A DNA stretch of 42,399 nt from an uncultured Wohlfahrtiimonas sp. (GTDB taxonomy: Bacteria; Pseudomonadota; Gammaproteobacteria; Cardiobacteriales; Wohlfahrtiimonadaceae). The stretch covers positions 1 through 42,399 of the forward strand of contig CANRJX010000005.1 in assembly GCA_947631095.1 (NCBI GenBank), in the 5' to 3' direction. Below are positions 1-8,706 of this stretch, one piece after another (the first letter of the stretch is position 1; every line of letters begins with the position of its first letter). The notes below the pieces were generated by a model. It was not told the DNA's origin and made no database searches. It saw nothing but the letters and a program-made list of their open reading frames with translations. The position numbers were made by a program, and so were the translations under genes.

Positions 1-1
1 T

Positions 2-166
2 ATGAGATATGTGATCTGCATCTCAGCTTTATGTTGGACGATTTTTAATATCTGGGTTGGCTCAATTGGCGGAAGTTTAATTGAAGGTACATTTGTTGTG
101 ATGAATGTCATCACAACTTACAGATTACGTAAATTAGTTTTGGAAGGAAAGGATCCATTTAACTGA
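2..166 (+). CDS. YgjV-like inner membrane protein, C-terminal fragment
   Basis: Only the last 54 residues are in the window; the reading frame is open to the left edge and ends at TGA 164-166. The fragment has a hydrophobic stretch with the pattern ISALCWTIFNIWVGSIGG, followed by a second hydrophobic segment and a short basic tail. This resembles the C-terminus of the YgjV family of small inner membrane proteins of unknown function. The ATG at base 2 is in frame but is probably internal. It converges on the ppx/gppA gene, with about 40 bases between the stops and no clear terminator. The family call rests on a short fragment. Confidence 0.5.
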   Translation: MRYVICISALCWTIFNIWVGSIGGSLIEGTFVVMNVITTYRLRKLVLEGKDPFN

Positions 167-207
167 TTTACTAATAATTTTTTAGTGAATTAACTATTGT
201 AAAAGCA

Positions 208-1677
208 CTATTGCCATTCAATTTTGAAGTTAAACTCAGATAGCCACTCTTGCTCAAGTTCTAAATCCTGCTGAATGAGCGGATGATCTACCATCCATTT
301 TTCAGGAAAGGTGAGTGTGATATTTTTCTTACTATAAGTAAAATCAAATTCAGGCAAAGGTTGTGATTCACGACTGCGATGTAGTAAAACAGAAATGCGC
401 AGAATTAATGTGAGTGGAATTACGAAATCAGGCAGGTATTCAAAGTCATCTAAATTAAATCTACGTTTGTGATTATATAAGATTGTTGCAATAATTTTTT
501 GATCCGTTCTGCTGAAACCATCTAAGTCCGCATGTTCTATTAAATAAGCACTATGCTTATAGTGTCGATGATAAGAGATGGCCAATCCAATTTCGTGTAG
601 CAATGAAGCCCAGCTTAAATATCTTTGCGGGCTGGTTAATTGTTTGGTTGATAGATCAATTTTGTTAGCCATGTATAACGAAGTTGTTTCTACACGTTTG
701 GCTTGTTCTATGTTTGCACCAAAACGATGCACCAAACTTTCAATCGTTAAATCACGCATGTCTTCTTTATGAATTCGTCCCAATAGATCAAGAATAATGC
801 CTTCACGTAAAGCGGTATCTACGGGCTGAATCACATCTAAGTTAAACTTAACCATGATCGCTTTAAGAATTAATAAACCACCACAAATGACTCGAGCTCG
901 CTCAGCTGATAAATCAAAACGTCTTTCGATCGCTTTAACTGTTGCAAGGGAAATGAGGATTTTTAACAGTTGCTGTAATGATGCAACTGTAATGCCATCA
1001 TTACCTAAATCTTCTTGTTCAATCATCTCTCCAAGTGTTTTAATCGTGCCTGAAGCGCCAAAGTATTGGCATGGATGATCAGTTAGATGTGCATTAAAAG
1101 GTAAGAGTTCATTTTCTAAAAATAGGCATGCAGCTTGGACTTGTTTTTTAGAGATTTTATCATCTGTAAAAAATTGCTTAGATAAACGAACACAACCCAT
1201 TTCTAAGCTACTAGAACGCAAAATTTTATCTTTATCACCTAAGACTAGTTCAGTACTACCACCACCGATATCTATGACTAGAGCCAATTGATCGTGTAGG
1301 TCAACATATTGAATAACGCCCAAATAAATTAAGCGTGCCTCTTCTTTGCCTGAGATGATTTCGATCGGTACACCAAGTGCAGCTTCTGCTTCTTGTATAA
1401 AGGTTTTATCTTTAAGTTGGCGAAGTGTATTTGTTCCAACGACACGTATATTCTTACGATCAATTTCAGCTAGCCTTTCGCCAAATTGCGCAAGGCAAGA
1501 AAGTGCTTTTTGTTTAACTTCTTCATGTATGCGCTTATCAGGTGTTAATCCGTAAGCCAATTGCACCATGCTTTTCATACGGTCGATTACCACTAATCGA
1601 CCATTATCTTCTTGAACAATAGCTAAATGAAAACTATTAGAGCCTAAATCAACAACACCTAATATTTTCTCATCCAT
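208..1677 (-). CDS. Ppx/GppA family phosphatase (exopolyphosphatase / pppGpp phosphohydrolase)
   Basis: The product has 489 residues, the usual size for Ppx/GppA (about 490-515). The N-terminal ASKHA fold shows the phosphate-binding motif VVDLGSNSFHL (residues 8-18), the acidic GKEEAR segment near residue 110 that carries the family's catalytic glutamate, and DIGGGSTEL (136-144). The C-terminal part, from about 310, matches the HD-like helical domain of long family members. Such enzymes release phosphate from polyphosphate chains or convert pppGpp to ppGpp. Sequence alone does not separate Ppx from GppA here. It is the last gene of a leftward surA-ksgA-ppx unit, starting 20 bases after ksgA ends. 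Confidence 0.9.
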   Translation of the reverse strand: MDEKILGVVDLGSNSFHLAIVQEDNGRLVVIDRMKSMVQLAYGLTPDKRIHEEVKQKALSCLAQFGERLAEIDRKNIRVVGTNTLRQLKDKTFIQEAEAALGVPIEIISGKEEARLIYLGVIQYVDLHDQLALVIDIGGGSTELVLGDKDKILRSSSLEMGCVRLSKQFFTDDKISKKQVQAACLFLENELLPFNAHLTDHPCQYFGASGTIKTLGEMIEQEDLGNDGITVASLQQLLKILISLATVKAIERRFDLSAERARVICGGLLILKAIMVKFNLDVIQPVDTALREGIILDLLGRIHKEDMRDLTIESLVHRFGANIEQAKRVETTSLYMANKIDLSTKQLTSPQRYLSWASLLHEIGLAISYHRHYKHSAYLIEHADLDGFSRTDQKIIATILYNHKRRFNLDDFEYLPDFVIPLTLILRISVLLHRSRESQPLPEFDFTYSKKNITLTFPEKWMVDHPLIQQDLELEQEWLSEFNFKIEWQ

Positions 1678-1697
1678 ACAGTTTTGTCCTTTTATTA

Positions 1698-2495
1698 TTA
1701 TCTTTTTGAGAATAATTTATTAGCTAATATTGCAAACTCTTGTACTGATAACTTTTCTGCGCGTAATGAAGGATCGATGCCACATTCTTCCAATTCTTCT
1801 TGGCTAAACATAGGTTTTAAGTTGTTGCGTAATGTTTTGCGTTTCATTGAAAAAGCACATTTTACAACATCAAAAAACGCTTCATCAGATTCAATCCCAA
1901 AAGGATCACTTTCATAAGGAACTAATCGCACGAATTGACTCATCACTTTTGGCGCAGGATTGAATGCAGTCGGAGGAATTGTAATTAATGGAATCACTTG
2001 GCAATAACGTTGTACCATTACTGATAAGCGGCCATATTCGCTATCATCAGGCGTTGCTGCCATTCGATCAATCACTTCTTTTTGTAGCATGAAGTGCATA
2101 TCTTTAATTACATCAGCCACAGAAAGTAAATGAAAAATAATCGGGGTAGAGATGTTATATGGCAGATTACCAACTATTCTTAACTTGCGGTCATCAGTTT
2201 TAAGCGAACGAAAGTCAACCGTTAAAACATCTTGATGAATAATCGTAAGATTCTTTAGTTCAGATAAAATGGGAATTAAATCACGATCTAGCTCAATGAC
2301 AGTTAATTCATTAACCGTTGTGAGAATCGGGCGAGTTAAAGCACCTAAACCAGGACCTATTTCGATCATATGATCATCAGGTTTGGCATGAATGCTTTGA
2401 AACAGTTTAATGATTAGAGGGTAGTCAATTAAAAAATTTTGACCAAAACGTTTGCGCGCCTGGTGTTGGCGCACGAGTTGTAAATATTCATTCAT
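1698..2495 (-). CDS. ksgA: 16S rRNA (adenine1518-N6/adenine1519-N6)-dimethyltransferase KsgA
   Basis: The 265-residue product matches KsgA in length and motifs. These are the N-terminal RKRFGQNFL signature (15-22), the SAM-binding IEIGPGLGALT (45-53), the acidic loop IELD (67-70) and the catalytic NLPYNIS (110-116). KsgA dimethylates two adjacent adenines in helix 45 of 16S rRNA during late 30S assembly. The gene starts 5 bases after the surA stop, so the two are very likely cotranscribed and perhaps translationally coupled. The surA-ksgA association is a known gammaproteobacterial arrangement, but pdxA, which sits between them in E. coli, is absent here. Confidence 0.96.
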   Translation of the reverse strand: MNEYLQLVRQHQARKRFGQNFLIDYPLIIKLFQSIHAKPDDHMIEIGPGLGALTRPILTTVNELTVIELDRDLIPILSELKNLTIIHQDVLTVDFRSLKTDDRKLRIVGNLPYNISTPIIFHLLSVADVIKDMHFMLQKEVIDRMAATPDDSEYGRLSVMVQRYCQVIPLITIPPTAFNPAPKVMSQFVRLVPYESDPFGIESDEAFFDVVKCAFSMKRKTLRNNLKPMFSQEELEECGIDPSLRAEKLSVQEFAILANKLFSKR

Positions 2496-2500
2496 GACTG

Positions 2501-3478
2501 TTATGGTCGTCTCTCTATGTATACATCGGCTAACATTTTATCTTGCCAAATGCTGAATTGTTGTGCAGCTTTTTTGCGATAGTAATAATCGCGAGCCAAG
2601 TTTTTCATTTGTGATTCGTCAGGCAGGCCAACTTTTTTATCTTCCACACGAATAATGTGGTAGCCAAATGGTGTACGAACTGGTTTGCTTGTTTCGCCAG
2701 GTTTTAAGTTAAACATGACTTTTTCAAATTCTGGTACTAATTGTCCTGGTGCAACCCAGCCAATTTCACCACCTTTCGCGGCTGAAATAGGATCTTGTGA
2801 TTGTGCTTTGGCAATATCTTCAAAGCCTTCACCTGCGGTTAATCGTTCATGCAATCTATCAATGCGTAACTTTGCTTCTTTTTCAGTCACATCATTATCA
2901 ACACGAATCAGAACATGTTTGACTTTCACATTAGGTGTTTTACTTTGAGCAATTTCATTTTTTAGTTTTTGAAATTCATCTGAGCGCATGTAAATATCAA
3001 CTTCGTTATCAGTCACACGTACAGTGCGCATTAATTGATTACGTAATTCAGCTGACATCATTTGTTTACGAATATTGTCTTTAAATTGCTCAAAAGGAAC
3101 ACCTTCGTAACGTAAATATTCTCGTAAATCCGCAACAGATGCACCATTTCTTGCAGCAATATCTTGAATCGCTTCATTAACGGCCATGTCAGGAATATCT
3201 ATGCCCATATTTTGTGCAAAATCTTCCATGATTTTATTAATGGCCAAAACTTTTACAACTTCTTCTTGAATTGCTTGGTCACTTAGACCTGATCCGCGGT
3301 ATTGTGCACGAGCCTGTGAGAGAGCAGAATTATATTCTTGACGGGTGATTGCATGGGTATCAACGATTAAAGCAATTTGGTCTGTACCGCGAGCAGATTG
3401 TGCGTTTCCTATTATTGCAAAGGAGGTGAAGCATAGTAATGATAACGGCAATAATATCGAAAGCTTTTTACGTGCCAT
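2501..3478 (-). CDS. surA: Periplasmic chaperone / peptidyl-prolyl isomerase SurA, single-parvulin form
   Basis: A signal peptide covers roughly residues 1-28 (basic start, long hydrophobic core). A SurA-type N-terminal chaperone domain follows (about 30-175), then one parvulin PPIase domain (about 184-282) with the typical KVKHVLIR, GGEIGW and TPFGYHIIRVED segments. The protein has 325 residues, whereas E. coli SurA has 428 with two parvulin domains; single-parvulin SurA proteins are known in other proteobacteria. It should assist outer membrane protein folding in the periplasm. It heads the surA-ksgA-ppx unit. A minus-strand -10 hexamer TATAAT lies at 3531-3526, but no good -35 is visible. 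Confidence 0.88.
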   Translation of the reverse strand: MARKKLSILLPLSLLCFTSFAIIGNAQSARGTDQIALIVDTHAITRQEYNSALSQARAQYRGSGLSDQAIQEEVVKVLAINKIMEDFAQNMGIDIPDMAVNEAIQDIAARNGASVADLREYLRYEGVPFEQFKDNIRKQMMSAELRNQLMRTVRVTDNEVDIYMRSDEFQKLKNEIAQSKTPNVKVKHVLIRVDNDVTEKEAKLRIDRLHERLTAGEGFEDIAKAQSQDPISAAKGGEIGWVAPGQLVPEFEKVMFNLKPGETSKPVRTPFGYHIIRVEDKKVGLPDESQMKNLARDYYYRKKAAQQFSIWQDKMLADVYIERRP

Positions 3479-3525
3479 ACAAAATCCTTCTTATTTATAA
3501 ATATTAAGTGAAATAAATGTTGGTA

Positions 3526-3533
3526 ATTATACT
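3526..3533. promoter_or_regulatory. Overlapping divergent -10 elements for surA (-) and the proQ leader (+)
   Basis: The sequence ATTATACT at 3526-3533 reads as TATAAT on the minus strand (surA direction, 48 bases before the surA start). It reads as TATACT on the plus strand (leader direction, predicted start near 3540). Neither side has a convincing -35 box, so the promoters are inferred mainly from the -10 match and position. If both are real, RNA polymerase could occupy only one at a time. Confidence 0.4.
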
Positions 3534-3551
3534 AGTAATTAAGGAATAGTA

Positions 3552-3587
3552 ATGCAATTATTTTATATATACTATAAAATGGCCTGA
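3552..3587 (+). CDS. Possible leader peptide MQLFYIYYKMA upstream of proQ
   Basis: An 11-codon ORF begins at ATG 3552 behind an AAGGA at 3541-3545 with 6-base spacing, a better ribosome site than proQ itself has. It ends at TGA 3585-3587. Four of its codons are aromatic (TTT, TAT, TAC, TAT) within codons 4-8. Four bases after the stop lies a GC-rich terminator hairpin, and then proQ. The arrangement is that of a translated attenuator leader. The AT-rich genome makes Tyr, Phe and Ile codons common by chance, so the amino acid bias alone is weak evidence. Confidence 0.45.
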   Translation: MQLFYIYYKMA

Positions 3588-3590
3588 TTC

Positions 3591-3611
3591 GGGCGTGACG
3601 ACGCCCTTTTT
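3591..3611 (+). terminator. Intrinsic terminator in the proQ leader (possible attenuator)
   Basis: The stem GGGCGT (3591-3596) pairs perfectly with ACGCCC (3601-3606) across the loop GACG, followed by five T (3607-3611) and a further T-rich stretch. It works only in the plus direction. No plus-strand gene precedes it except the 11-codon mini-ORF. It therefore either ends a short RNA or attenuates proQ-argS. A ribosome on the mini-ORF stop codon would reach into the 5' arm. A weak alternative pairing of GCCU (3582-3585) with GGGC (3591-3594) would also disrupt it. Confidence 0.65.
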
Positions 3612-3649
3612 AATTCATTTTTTATTATATTTTACAATTGCTTAATGTC

Positions 3650-4309
3650 ATGACAGAAGAAAAAGAAAACTTAATGGATACAACTGAAATTATCGAATCA
3701 ACTGTTGAAACAGTAGAGAACCAAGCTCAATCTAAGCGTGAAAAAATAAAACAGAAGCAGCAAGCTGCGAATGAGTTATTGGCTCGCTTATCAGTTGAGT
3801 ATCCTAATGTATTCCCTAAAGCAGGACAAGGCAGGGCGGTACCATTAGCAATTGGTTTACATAAAGTACTGCAACCAATTGTTGCTGAGTGGGGATTCAA
3901 CTCAATGATATTGCGTGCGGCAATGTTTAATTACACTCGCCAATTGCGCTATCAAAACGCTTTATTATATGCTTCGCATCGTTTAAATCTTGATGGCACG
4001 CAAGCTGAAGAGATTACTCAAGAGCAGAAAGAAGCAGCTAAGGCTGAAATTGCGAAAATCGAAGAGTGGTTGGCGAAGAATAAGCCTGAAAAAGCTCAGC
4101 GTTTAACTGAGAAAAAAGCTCAGTTTGCAGAGAAAAAGCAAGCAAGACCTTCTAAGCCAAAACATAAATCAAAACCACAAGGTGACAAACCTTTTGTGAA
4201 AAAAGATCCTAAAATTGCACAAGAACGCATTGAGAAAACGGTTGAGTCTACACCTAAAAATCTTGATGAAAAAATGCAAGGTCTTTTATCTAAATTTAAT
4301 CAGCACTAA
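3650..4309 (+). CDS. proQ: ProQ/FinO-domain RNA chaperone
   Basis: The central part is a ProQ/FinO domain: it opens near [15 protein letters not shown], continues with VPLAIGLHK and [20 protein letters not shown], and ends near LNLDG. A long lysine- and glutamine-rich tail follows, as in ProQ linkers. ProQ-family proteins bind structured RNAs and 3' ends and affect mRNA stability and sRNA pairing. The start is uncertain. ATG 3650 gives 219 residues, ATG 3674 has a purine-rich but weak upstream stretch, and TTG 3638 is also in frame. The gene lies 11 bases upstream of argS, so the two are probably cotranscribed, and it follows a terminator-like leader. The C-terminal Tudor-like domain of E. 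coli ProQ is not obvious. Confidence 0.88.
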   Translation: MTEEKENLMDTTEIIESTVETVENQAQSKREKIKQKQQAANELLARLSVEYPNVFPKAGQGRAVPLAIGLHKVLQPIVAEWGFNSMILRAAMFNYTRQLRYQNALLYASHRLNLDGTQAEEITQEQKEAAKAEIAKIEEWLAKNKPEKAQRLTEKKAQFAEKKQARPSKPKHKSKPQGDKPFVKKDPKIAQERIEKTVESTPKNLDEKMQGLLSKFNQH

Positions 4310-4320
4310 GTTTAAAATCA

Positions 4321-6027
4321 ATGAAAAATATCATAGCATCAGCATTACATACTGCCGTTCAAACATTGAATAGCAATGAAAATCTTAATATTCCTGCCGA
4401 TAAAATCGGATTAAGCATTGAGCGCACACGAGATGTTGCGCATGGTGACTTTGCAAGTAATTTAGCAATGATGTTGGCTCGTGAGTTGAAAAGCTCACCG
4501 AGGCAAATTGCTGAAAAATTAATCGCAGCTTTACCAGTCGATCCTTTAATTGAAAAAGTTGAGATTGCTGGTGCTGGATTTATGAATTTTACATTAAGTA
4601 AAAGTGCATATTTCAATGAATTAAATGAAGTTGTTACACAGCAAGAAAAATATGGTCATAACAATGATGCAAATGGCGTAAAGGTGCAAGTGGAATTTGT
4701 TTCTGCTAACCCTACTGGCCCACTGCATGTTGGTCATGGTCGCGGTGCAGCTGTTGGTGACTCTTTAGCACGCATCATGGCTGCGAATGGTTATGATGTA
4801 ACAAAAGAGTTTTATTATAACGATGCAGGTGCTCAGATTGATAATCTGACATTGTCAGTGAAATCACGTATTGATGGTGTTGAACCTGATGATGCTTCGT
4901 GGCCAGCTGATGGCTATCGTGGTGATTATATTATTGAAATCGCTAAAGATTTTTTGGCTAAAAAAACAGTAATTGCTGATGATCGTAGTATTGTTGCCTC
5001 TGGTGATCCAAATGATTTGGAAAATATTCGTGAATTTGCAGTTGCTTATTTACGTCATGAACAAGATTTAGATCTACAAGCATTTGATGTTAAGTTTGAT
5101 AACTTTTTCTTGGAATCATCTGTTTATAAAGATGGTTCTGTAGATGCAACAGTTGAATTATTAACAAAAAATGGTTTTACGTACGAAGAAGATGGTGCTT
5201 TATGGTTAAGAACCACTGATTTCGGCGATGATAAAGATCGTGTTATGCGTAAAAAAGAAGGGGGTTATACGTACTTTGTGCCAGACGTGGCTTATCATCG
5301 CAACAAGTGGGAGCGCGGATTTAAGCGCGTTGTGAATGAGCAAGGTGCTGATCATCACGGAACAATTGCTCGTGTAAGAGCAGGGCTTCAGGCGTTGGAT
5401 ATTGGTATTCCAAAAGGATGGCCAGATTACGTATTGCATCAAATGGTATTAGTAATGCGTGATGGTCAAGAGGTTAAAATTTCAAAGCGTGCAGGAAGTT
5501 ATGTGACGTTAAGAGATTTAATTGATGAAGTGGGTAAAGATGCCACTCGTTATTTCTTGGTTGCTCGTAAGCCTGACTCACAATTGCAGTTTGATATTGA
5601 TTTAGCGCGCAGTCAGTCTTCAGAAAATCCAGTTTATTATATTCAATATGCGCATGCTCGTATTTGCTCATTGCTAGAAGAAAATAGTAAATCAAATGCT
5701 TTGGATTTAAATGCCGCTAAAGAAAATTTAAATCTCTTAGAGAGTATCGCAGAGTATGATTTAATGCGTGTTATTTCTCGTTTTCCTGAAGTTGTTGTGT
5801 CTGCAAATAGTAATAATGCACCGCATTTAATCGCAGCATATTTGCAAGAGTTAGCGGGATCTGTTCATAGTTATTACAATGCTAAGGATGAAAATGGTAA
5901 AGCGATTCGTATATTAACGGATGACAAGGCTTTACAGGATGCAAAACTATATTTGCTGTTCTCAGCTAAACAAGTAATTGCAAATGGTTTGTATTTATTG
6001 GGATTAAGTGCGCCTAATAAAATGTAA
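4321..6027 (+). CDS. argS: Arginyl-tRNA synthetase
   Basis: The 568-residue product is a class I aminoacyl-tRNA synthetase of normal ArgRS length. It has an N-terminal Add-1-like domain with HGDFASNLA (41-49) and the HIGH-type motif [17 protein letters not shown], with HVGH at 136-139. A lysine-containing [20 protein letters not shown] (near 387) forms the KMSKS-type loop, and the C-terminal anticodon-binding helical domain follows. It charges tRNA-Arg. It sits between proQ (11 bases upstream) and a SPOR-domain gene (12 bases downstream from the preferred ATG). The argS-SPOR pairing is also found in pseudomonads. Confidence 0.97.
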   Translation: MKNIIASALHTAVQTLNSNENLNIPADKIGLSIERTRDVAHGDFASNLAMMLARELKSSPRQIAEKLIAALPVDPLIEKVEIAGAGFMNFTLSKSAYFNELNEVVTQQEKYGHNNDANGVKVQVEFVSANPTGPLHVGHGRGAAVGDSLARIMAANGYDVTKEFYYNDAGAQIDNLTLSVKSRIDGVEPDDASWPADGYRGDYIIEIAKDFLAKKTVIADDRSIVASGDPNDLENIREFAVAYLRHEQDLDLQAFDVKFDNFFLESSVYKDGSVDATVELLTKNGFTYEEDGALWLRTTDFGDDKDRVMRKKEGGYTYFVPDVAYHRNKWERGFKRVVNEQGADHHGTIARVRAGLQALDIGIPKGWPDYVLHQMVLVMRDGQEVKISKRAGSYVTLRDLIDEVGKDATRYFLVARKPDSQLQFDIDLARSQSSENPVYYIQYAHARICSLLEENSKSNALDLNAAKENLNLLESIAEYDLMRVISRFPEVVVSANSNNAPHLIAAYLQELAGSVHSYYNAKDENGKAIRILTDDKALQDAKLYLLFSAKQVIANGLYLLGLSAPNKM

Positions 6028-6039
6028 TTGATAGGTTAT

Positions 6040-6780
6040 ATGGCAAAAAAGTATTTCCAAGCGAAAAAGTATACCAATAATCCTTTAGCTATGATTGGAA
6101 AAAAGCATCCTAATTCTAGAAAAAATAGAATTATTGCTATTTGTGTCGTACTATTTTTCACTGTTATGGCTGCTTCAGCTGGTGTGACATATTTAACCAA
6201 TATGTTTAAAGAGAAAGCTGAAGTTGCCGCTGAAAAAAAAGAAGAGAGACAAAAGGCTAAAGAACCACCGGTTAAAAAAGTGGTTAAACCTTTATCTGAT
6301 GAAGCTTTTAAAGGTGAAAAAGAATATAATTTTTACACTCAATTAGAAGAGCGTTCATTCATGATTGGTGGTGAAGATCGATTTGGTGGTATAGCATTAG
6401 ATAATATACATGAGCCACCTAAGATCACTTTAGAAAGCGCTACTCAATCTGCGGTTTCTACTGTGCAAAATGAAATAGTGAAAAATACTTATCCTGATAT
6501 GGCGCCGCTTGTATTAGAGAGTACAAAGCAGAGCGATGTTGTCGTTAAAAATAATGAGTTAAGAGCCCTTCAAGTTGGTAGTTTTACTCACAAGAAAGAT
6601 GCTGAAAAACATCAGAAAAAATTAGAAAGTTATGGTTTTGCTTCAAAGATTTTACAAGCTAAAAATTCACAGCAACAAACATTGTATCGTGTGTATTTAG
6701 GGCCATTTTCTGGTAAAGAAATGAGTACTGTTAAGGCTAAGTTGAATGAATTAGGTATTAATCATTTTGAAGTGAAATAA
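6040..6780 (+). CDS. SPOR-domain membrane protein (FtsN-like)
   Basis: The product has 246 residues from ATG 6040; a TTG at 6028 is also in frame, but the ATG is preferred. A short basic cytoplasmic stretch precedes one membrane segment, RIIAICVVLFFTVMAASAGV. A charged periplasmic linker follows, then a C-terminal SPOR domain (about 175-246) with LRALQVGSFTHKKDAEKHQKKL and LYRVYLGPFSG. SPOR domains bind denuded septal peptidoglycan, so a role at the division site is likely. The FtsN identity is not certain: the E/Y-rich essential helices of FtsN are not clearly recognisable. It directly follows argS and is probably cotranscribed with it. Confidence 0.8.
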   Translation: MAKKYFQAKKYTNNPLAMIGKKHPNSRKNRIIAICVVLFFTVMAASAGVTYLTNMFKEKAEVAAEKKEERQKAKEPPVKKVVKPLSDEAFKGEKEYNFYTQLEERSFMIGGEDRFGGIALDNIHEPPKITLESATQSAVSTVQNEIVKNTYPDMAPLVLESTKQSDVVVKNNELRALQVGSFTHKKDAEKHQKKLESYGFASKILQAKNSQQQTLYRVYLGPFSGKEMSTVKAKLNELGINHFEVK

Positions 6781-6849
6781 ATAGTCTTAATGTGAGTTTC
6801 TTTTGAAAATCTAGTATAGTGTCTGTCAGTTTTTAAGTAAGGAATGATT

Positions 6850-7386
6850 ATGGCGCGTGGAATTAATAAGGTTATTTTGTTAGGTCATCTAGGAAGAGAT
6901 CCAGAAGTAAAATATATGCCTAATGGTAATGCTGTTGCAAATATTACGATTGCAACATCAGAAAGCTGGAAAGATAAGAATACAGGGCAGCAGCAAGATA
7001 GAACTGAATGGCATCGTGTTGTAATTTTTGGAAAATTGGCAGAGATTGCAGGTCAGTACTTAAAAAAAGGTTCGTTGGTGTATATTGAAGGTCAATTGCA
7101 AACACGTAAATGGCAAGATCAATCTGGACAAGACCGTTATACAACAGAAATTGTTGTAAATATGCAAGGTACGATGCAGATGCTTGATCGCAAAGGTTCT
7201 GGAGATAATTCTGATTTTGGTGGTGGTTCTCAAGATTATGGATATCAAGGTCAGCAGCAGCCTCAAGCACAGCAGCAATCACAACAGTTTAATCAAGGTA
7301 TGCCAAATCAACAACAATCAATGAATAATAGAGCGGCGCAACCTCAACCTACATTTGATGATTTTGAGGATGATATTCCATTTTAG
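6850..7386 (+). CDS. ssb: Single-stranded DNA-binding protein
   Basis: From ATG 6850 the protein has 178 residues. The OB fold covers about residues 1-110 ([18 protein letters not shown] at the start, VEGQ-type strand [11 protein letters not shown]). A Gln/Gly-rich disordered linker follows, ending in the acidic tip DDFEDDIPF that recruits partner proteins. ATG 6844 is in frame but abuts the AAGGA at 6839-6843, whereas ATG 6850 has a 6-base spacing and gives the conserved N-terminus. A weak -10 (TATAGT, 6815-6820) lies upstream. I see no LexA-type SOS box. Confidence 0.97.
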   Translation: MARGINKVILLGHLGRDPEVKYMPNGNAVANITIATSESWKDKNTGQQQDRTEWHRVVIFGKLAEIAGQYLKKGSLVYIEGQLQTRKWQDQSGQDRYTTEIVVNMQGTMQMLDRKGSGDNSDFGGGSQDYGYQGQQQPQAQQQSQQFNQGMPNQQQSMNNRAAQPQPTFDDFEDDIPF

Positions 7387-7424
7387 GAGTAAGTCTCAAA
7401 GTAGATGTAAAGTGATTGAACAAA

Positions 7425-7450
7425 AGCCCTCATTGATCGAGGGCTTTTTT
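7425..7450 (+). terminator. Terminator downstream of ssb
   Basis: AGCCCTC (7425-7431) pairs with GAGGGCT (7439-7445) around a 7-base loop, followed by five T. It cleanly separates ssb from the chaA-like gene. Confidence 0.85.
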
Positions 7451-7509
7451 GAATAAGTTTTAAGAGAGCATTAAATATGATTTAAAGATTTATAGATAGG
7501 AGAATCTGA

Positions 7510-8640
7510 ATGGTAAAACACACACAACCTGCTGTAGAAAAACATGGAACGCGTCATAAAGAATATGCTGTTGTTTTAGCTGTAGCAGTTATTATTTTTG
7601 ATGTGGTGTTTGGAAAAACCGCATCAACCCCATTTTTAGTTTTAATTAATTTAATATCATTGGGTGCTATTTTATACAGCGCTTTTAGTGTTGTTCGCCA
7701 TGCTGACGTCTTTGCTCATAGATTAGGAGAGCCGTACGGATCTTTAATTCTCAGCTTGTCCGTTGTTATTTTAGAAGTCAGTTTGATTACAGCGGTTATG
7801 ACTTCAGGCGGTTCTCCTGAAAGTAATGGTGGTGTAAGTCCTTATGCAACTTTAATGAGGGATACATTGTATTCTTTGATCATGCTTGTTACCACAGGTT
7901 TTGTAGGTGTTTCTCTGTTGTTGGGTGGTAGAAAATTTAGAACGCAGCATGTGAATTTAGCGGGTGTTACGCAGTATTTAACAGCGATTATTCCATTAGT
8001 TTTTATCGTGCTTATTCTTCCTAGTGTATTACCTTCGAGTACTTATTCAACTGGTCAGTTATTTATAGTCGCATTTTTATCTGCGGCTTTATATGCAGTA
8101 TTTTTGATTATTCAGACTAAGACCCATCAAAATTTATTCATATATGAACATGAAGATCAAGATGAGGATCATGAGGGTATTCCATCGCCACGTTCTAATT
8201 TATGGCATGGTGTTTGGTTGATCGTGCATTTGGTTTCTGTTGTTGCAATTACAAAAGTAGATGCAGGTCCATTAGAAACTTTATTGGGTAATTTGAATGC
8301 GCCGCAAGCGTTAACAGGATTAATAGTTGCGATCTTGATTTTTGCACCAGAAGGTTTGGCTGCTATTCGTGCTGTATTGGCGAATGATTTGCAAAGAGCG
8401 ATCAATATGTATTTTGGTTCTGTATTGGCGACAATCTCATTGACTGTTCCTGCTGTTGTTATTATTTCTGTATTAACAGGGCATTCGATTACACTTGGTT
8501 TAGAGATGGTTGATATGATGCTGTTAATTGGTATCTTCATACTTTGCCAGGCAACATTTGCTAGTGGAAGAACCAATCAGGTAGATGGTGTTGCGCATCT
8601 TGTGATTTTTGGCGCATATATTATGTTGGTCTTAGGCTAA
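7510..8640 (+). CDS. chaA: ChaA-like calcium(sodium):proton antiporter
   Basis: The 376-residue protein is very hydrophobic, with about 11 membrane segments and the two duplicated CaCA-superfamily repeats. The first holds EPYGSLILSLSVVILEVSLI (near residues 77-96). The second holds APEGLAAIRAVLANDLQRAINMYFGSVLATISL (near 278-310). The acidic residues in these repeats are the ion-binding ones in the family. A hydrophilic His/Asp/Glu-rich loop (EHEDQDEDHEG) lies between the halves, as in ChaA. It probably exports Ca2+ or Na+ in exchange for protons. The start has a strong TAGGAGA site. It is monocistronic, bounded by terminators on both sides. Confidence 0.87.
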   Translation: MVKHTQPAVEKHGTRHKEYAVVLAVAVIIFDVVFGKTASTPFLVLINLISLGAILYSAFSVVRHADVFAHRLGEPYGSLILSLSVVILEVSLITAVMTSGGSPESNGGVSPYATLMRDTLYSLIMLVTTGFVGVSLLLGGRKFRTQHVNLAGVTQYLTAIIPLVFIVLILPSVLPSSTYSTGQLFIVAFLSAALYAVFLIIQTKTHQNLFIYEHEDQDEDHEGIPSPRSNLWHGVWLIVHLVSVVAITKVDAGPLETLLGNLNAPQALTGLIVAILIFAPEGLAAIRAVLANDLQRAINMYFGSVLATISLTVPAVVIISVLTGHSITLGLEMVDMMLLIGIFILCQATFASGRTNQVDGVAHLVIFGAYIMLVLG

Positions 8641-8654
8641 TCACGGATACTAAT

Positions 8655-8690
8655 AAAAAAGCCTGATGAAGTTATCATCAGGCTTTTTTT
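8655..8690. terminator. Bidirectional terminator between chaA and typA
   Basis: GCCTGATGA (8661-8669) pairs perfectly with TCATCAGGC (8675-8683), flanked by six A on the left and seven T on the right. It therefore serves convergent chaA (+) and typA (-). Confidence 0.9.
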
Positions 8691-8706
8691 GTTCTTCAGC
8701 TAGAAA

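Noticed and set aside
6944-7282. A 112-codon minus-strand open frame opposite ssb
   Set aside because: It lies entirely antisense to the well-supported ssb gene and encodes a Gln/Leu/Tyr-rich product that mirrors the ssb linker repeats.
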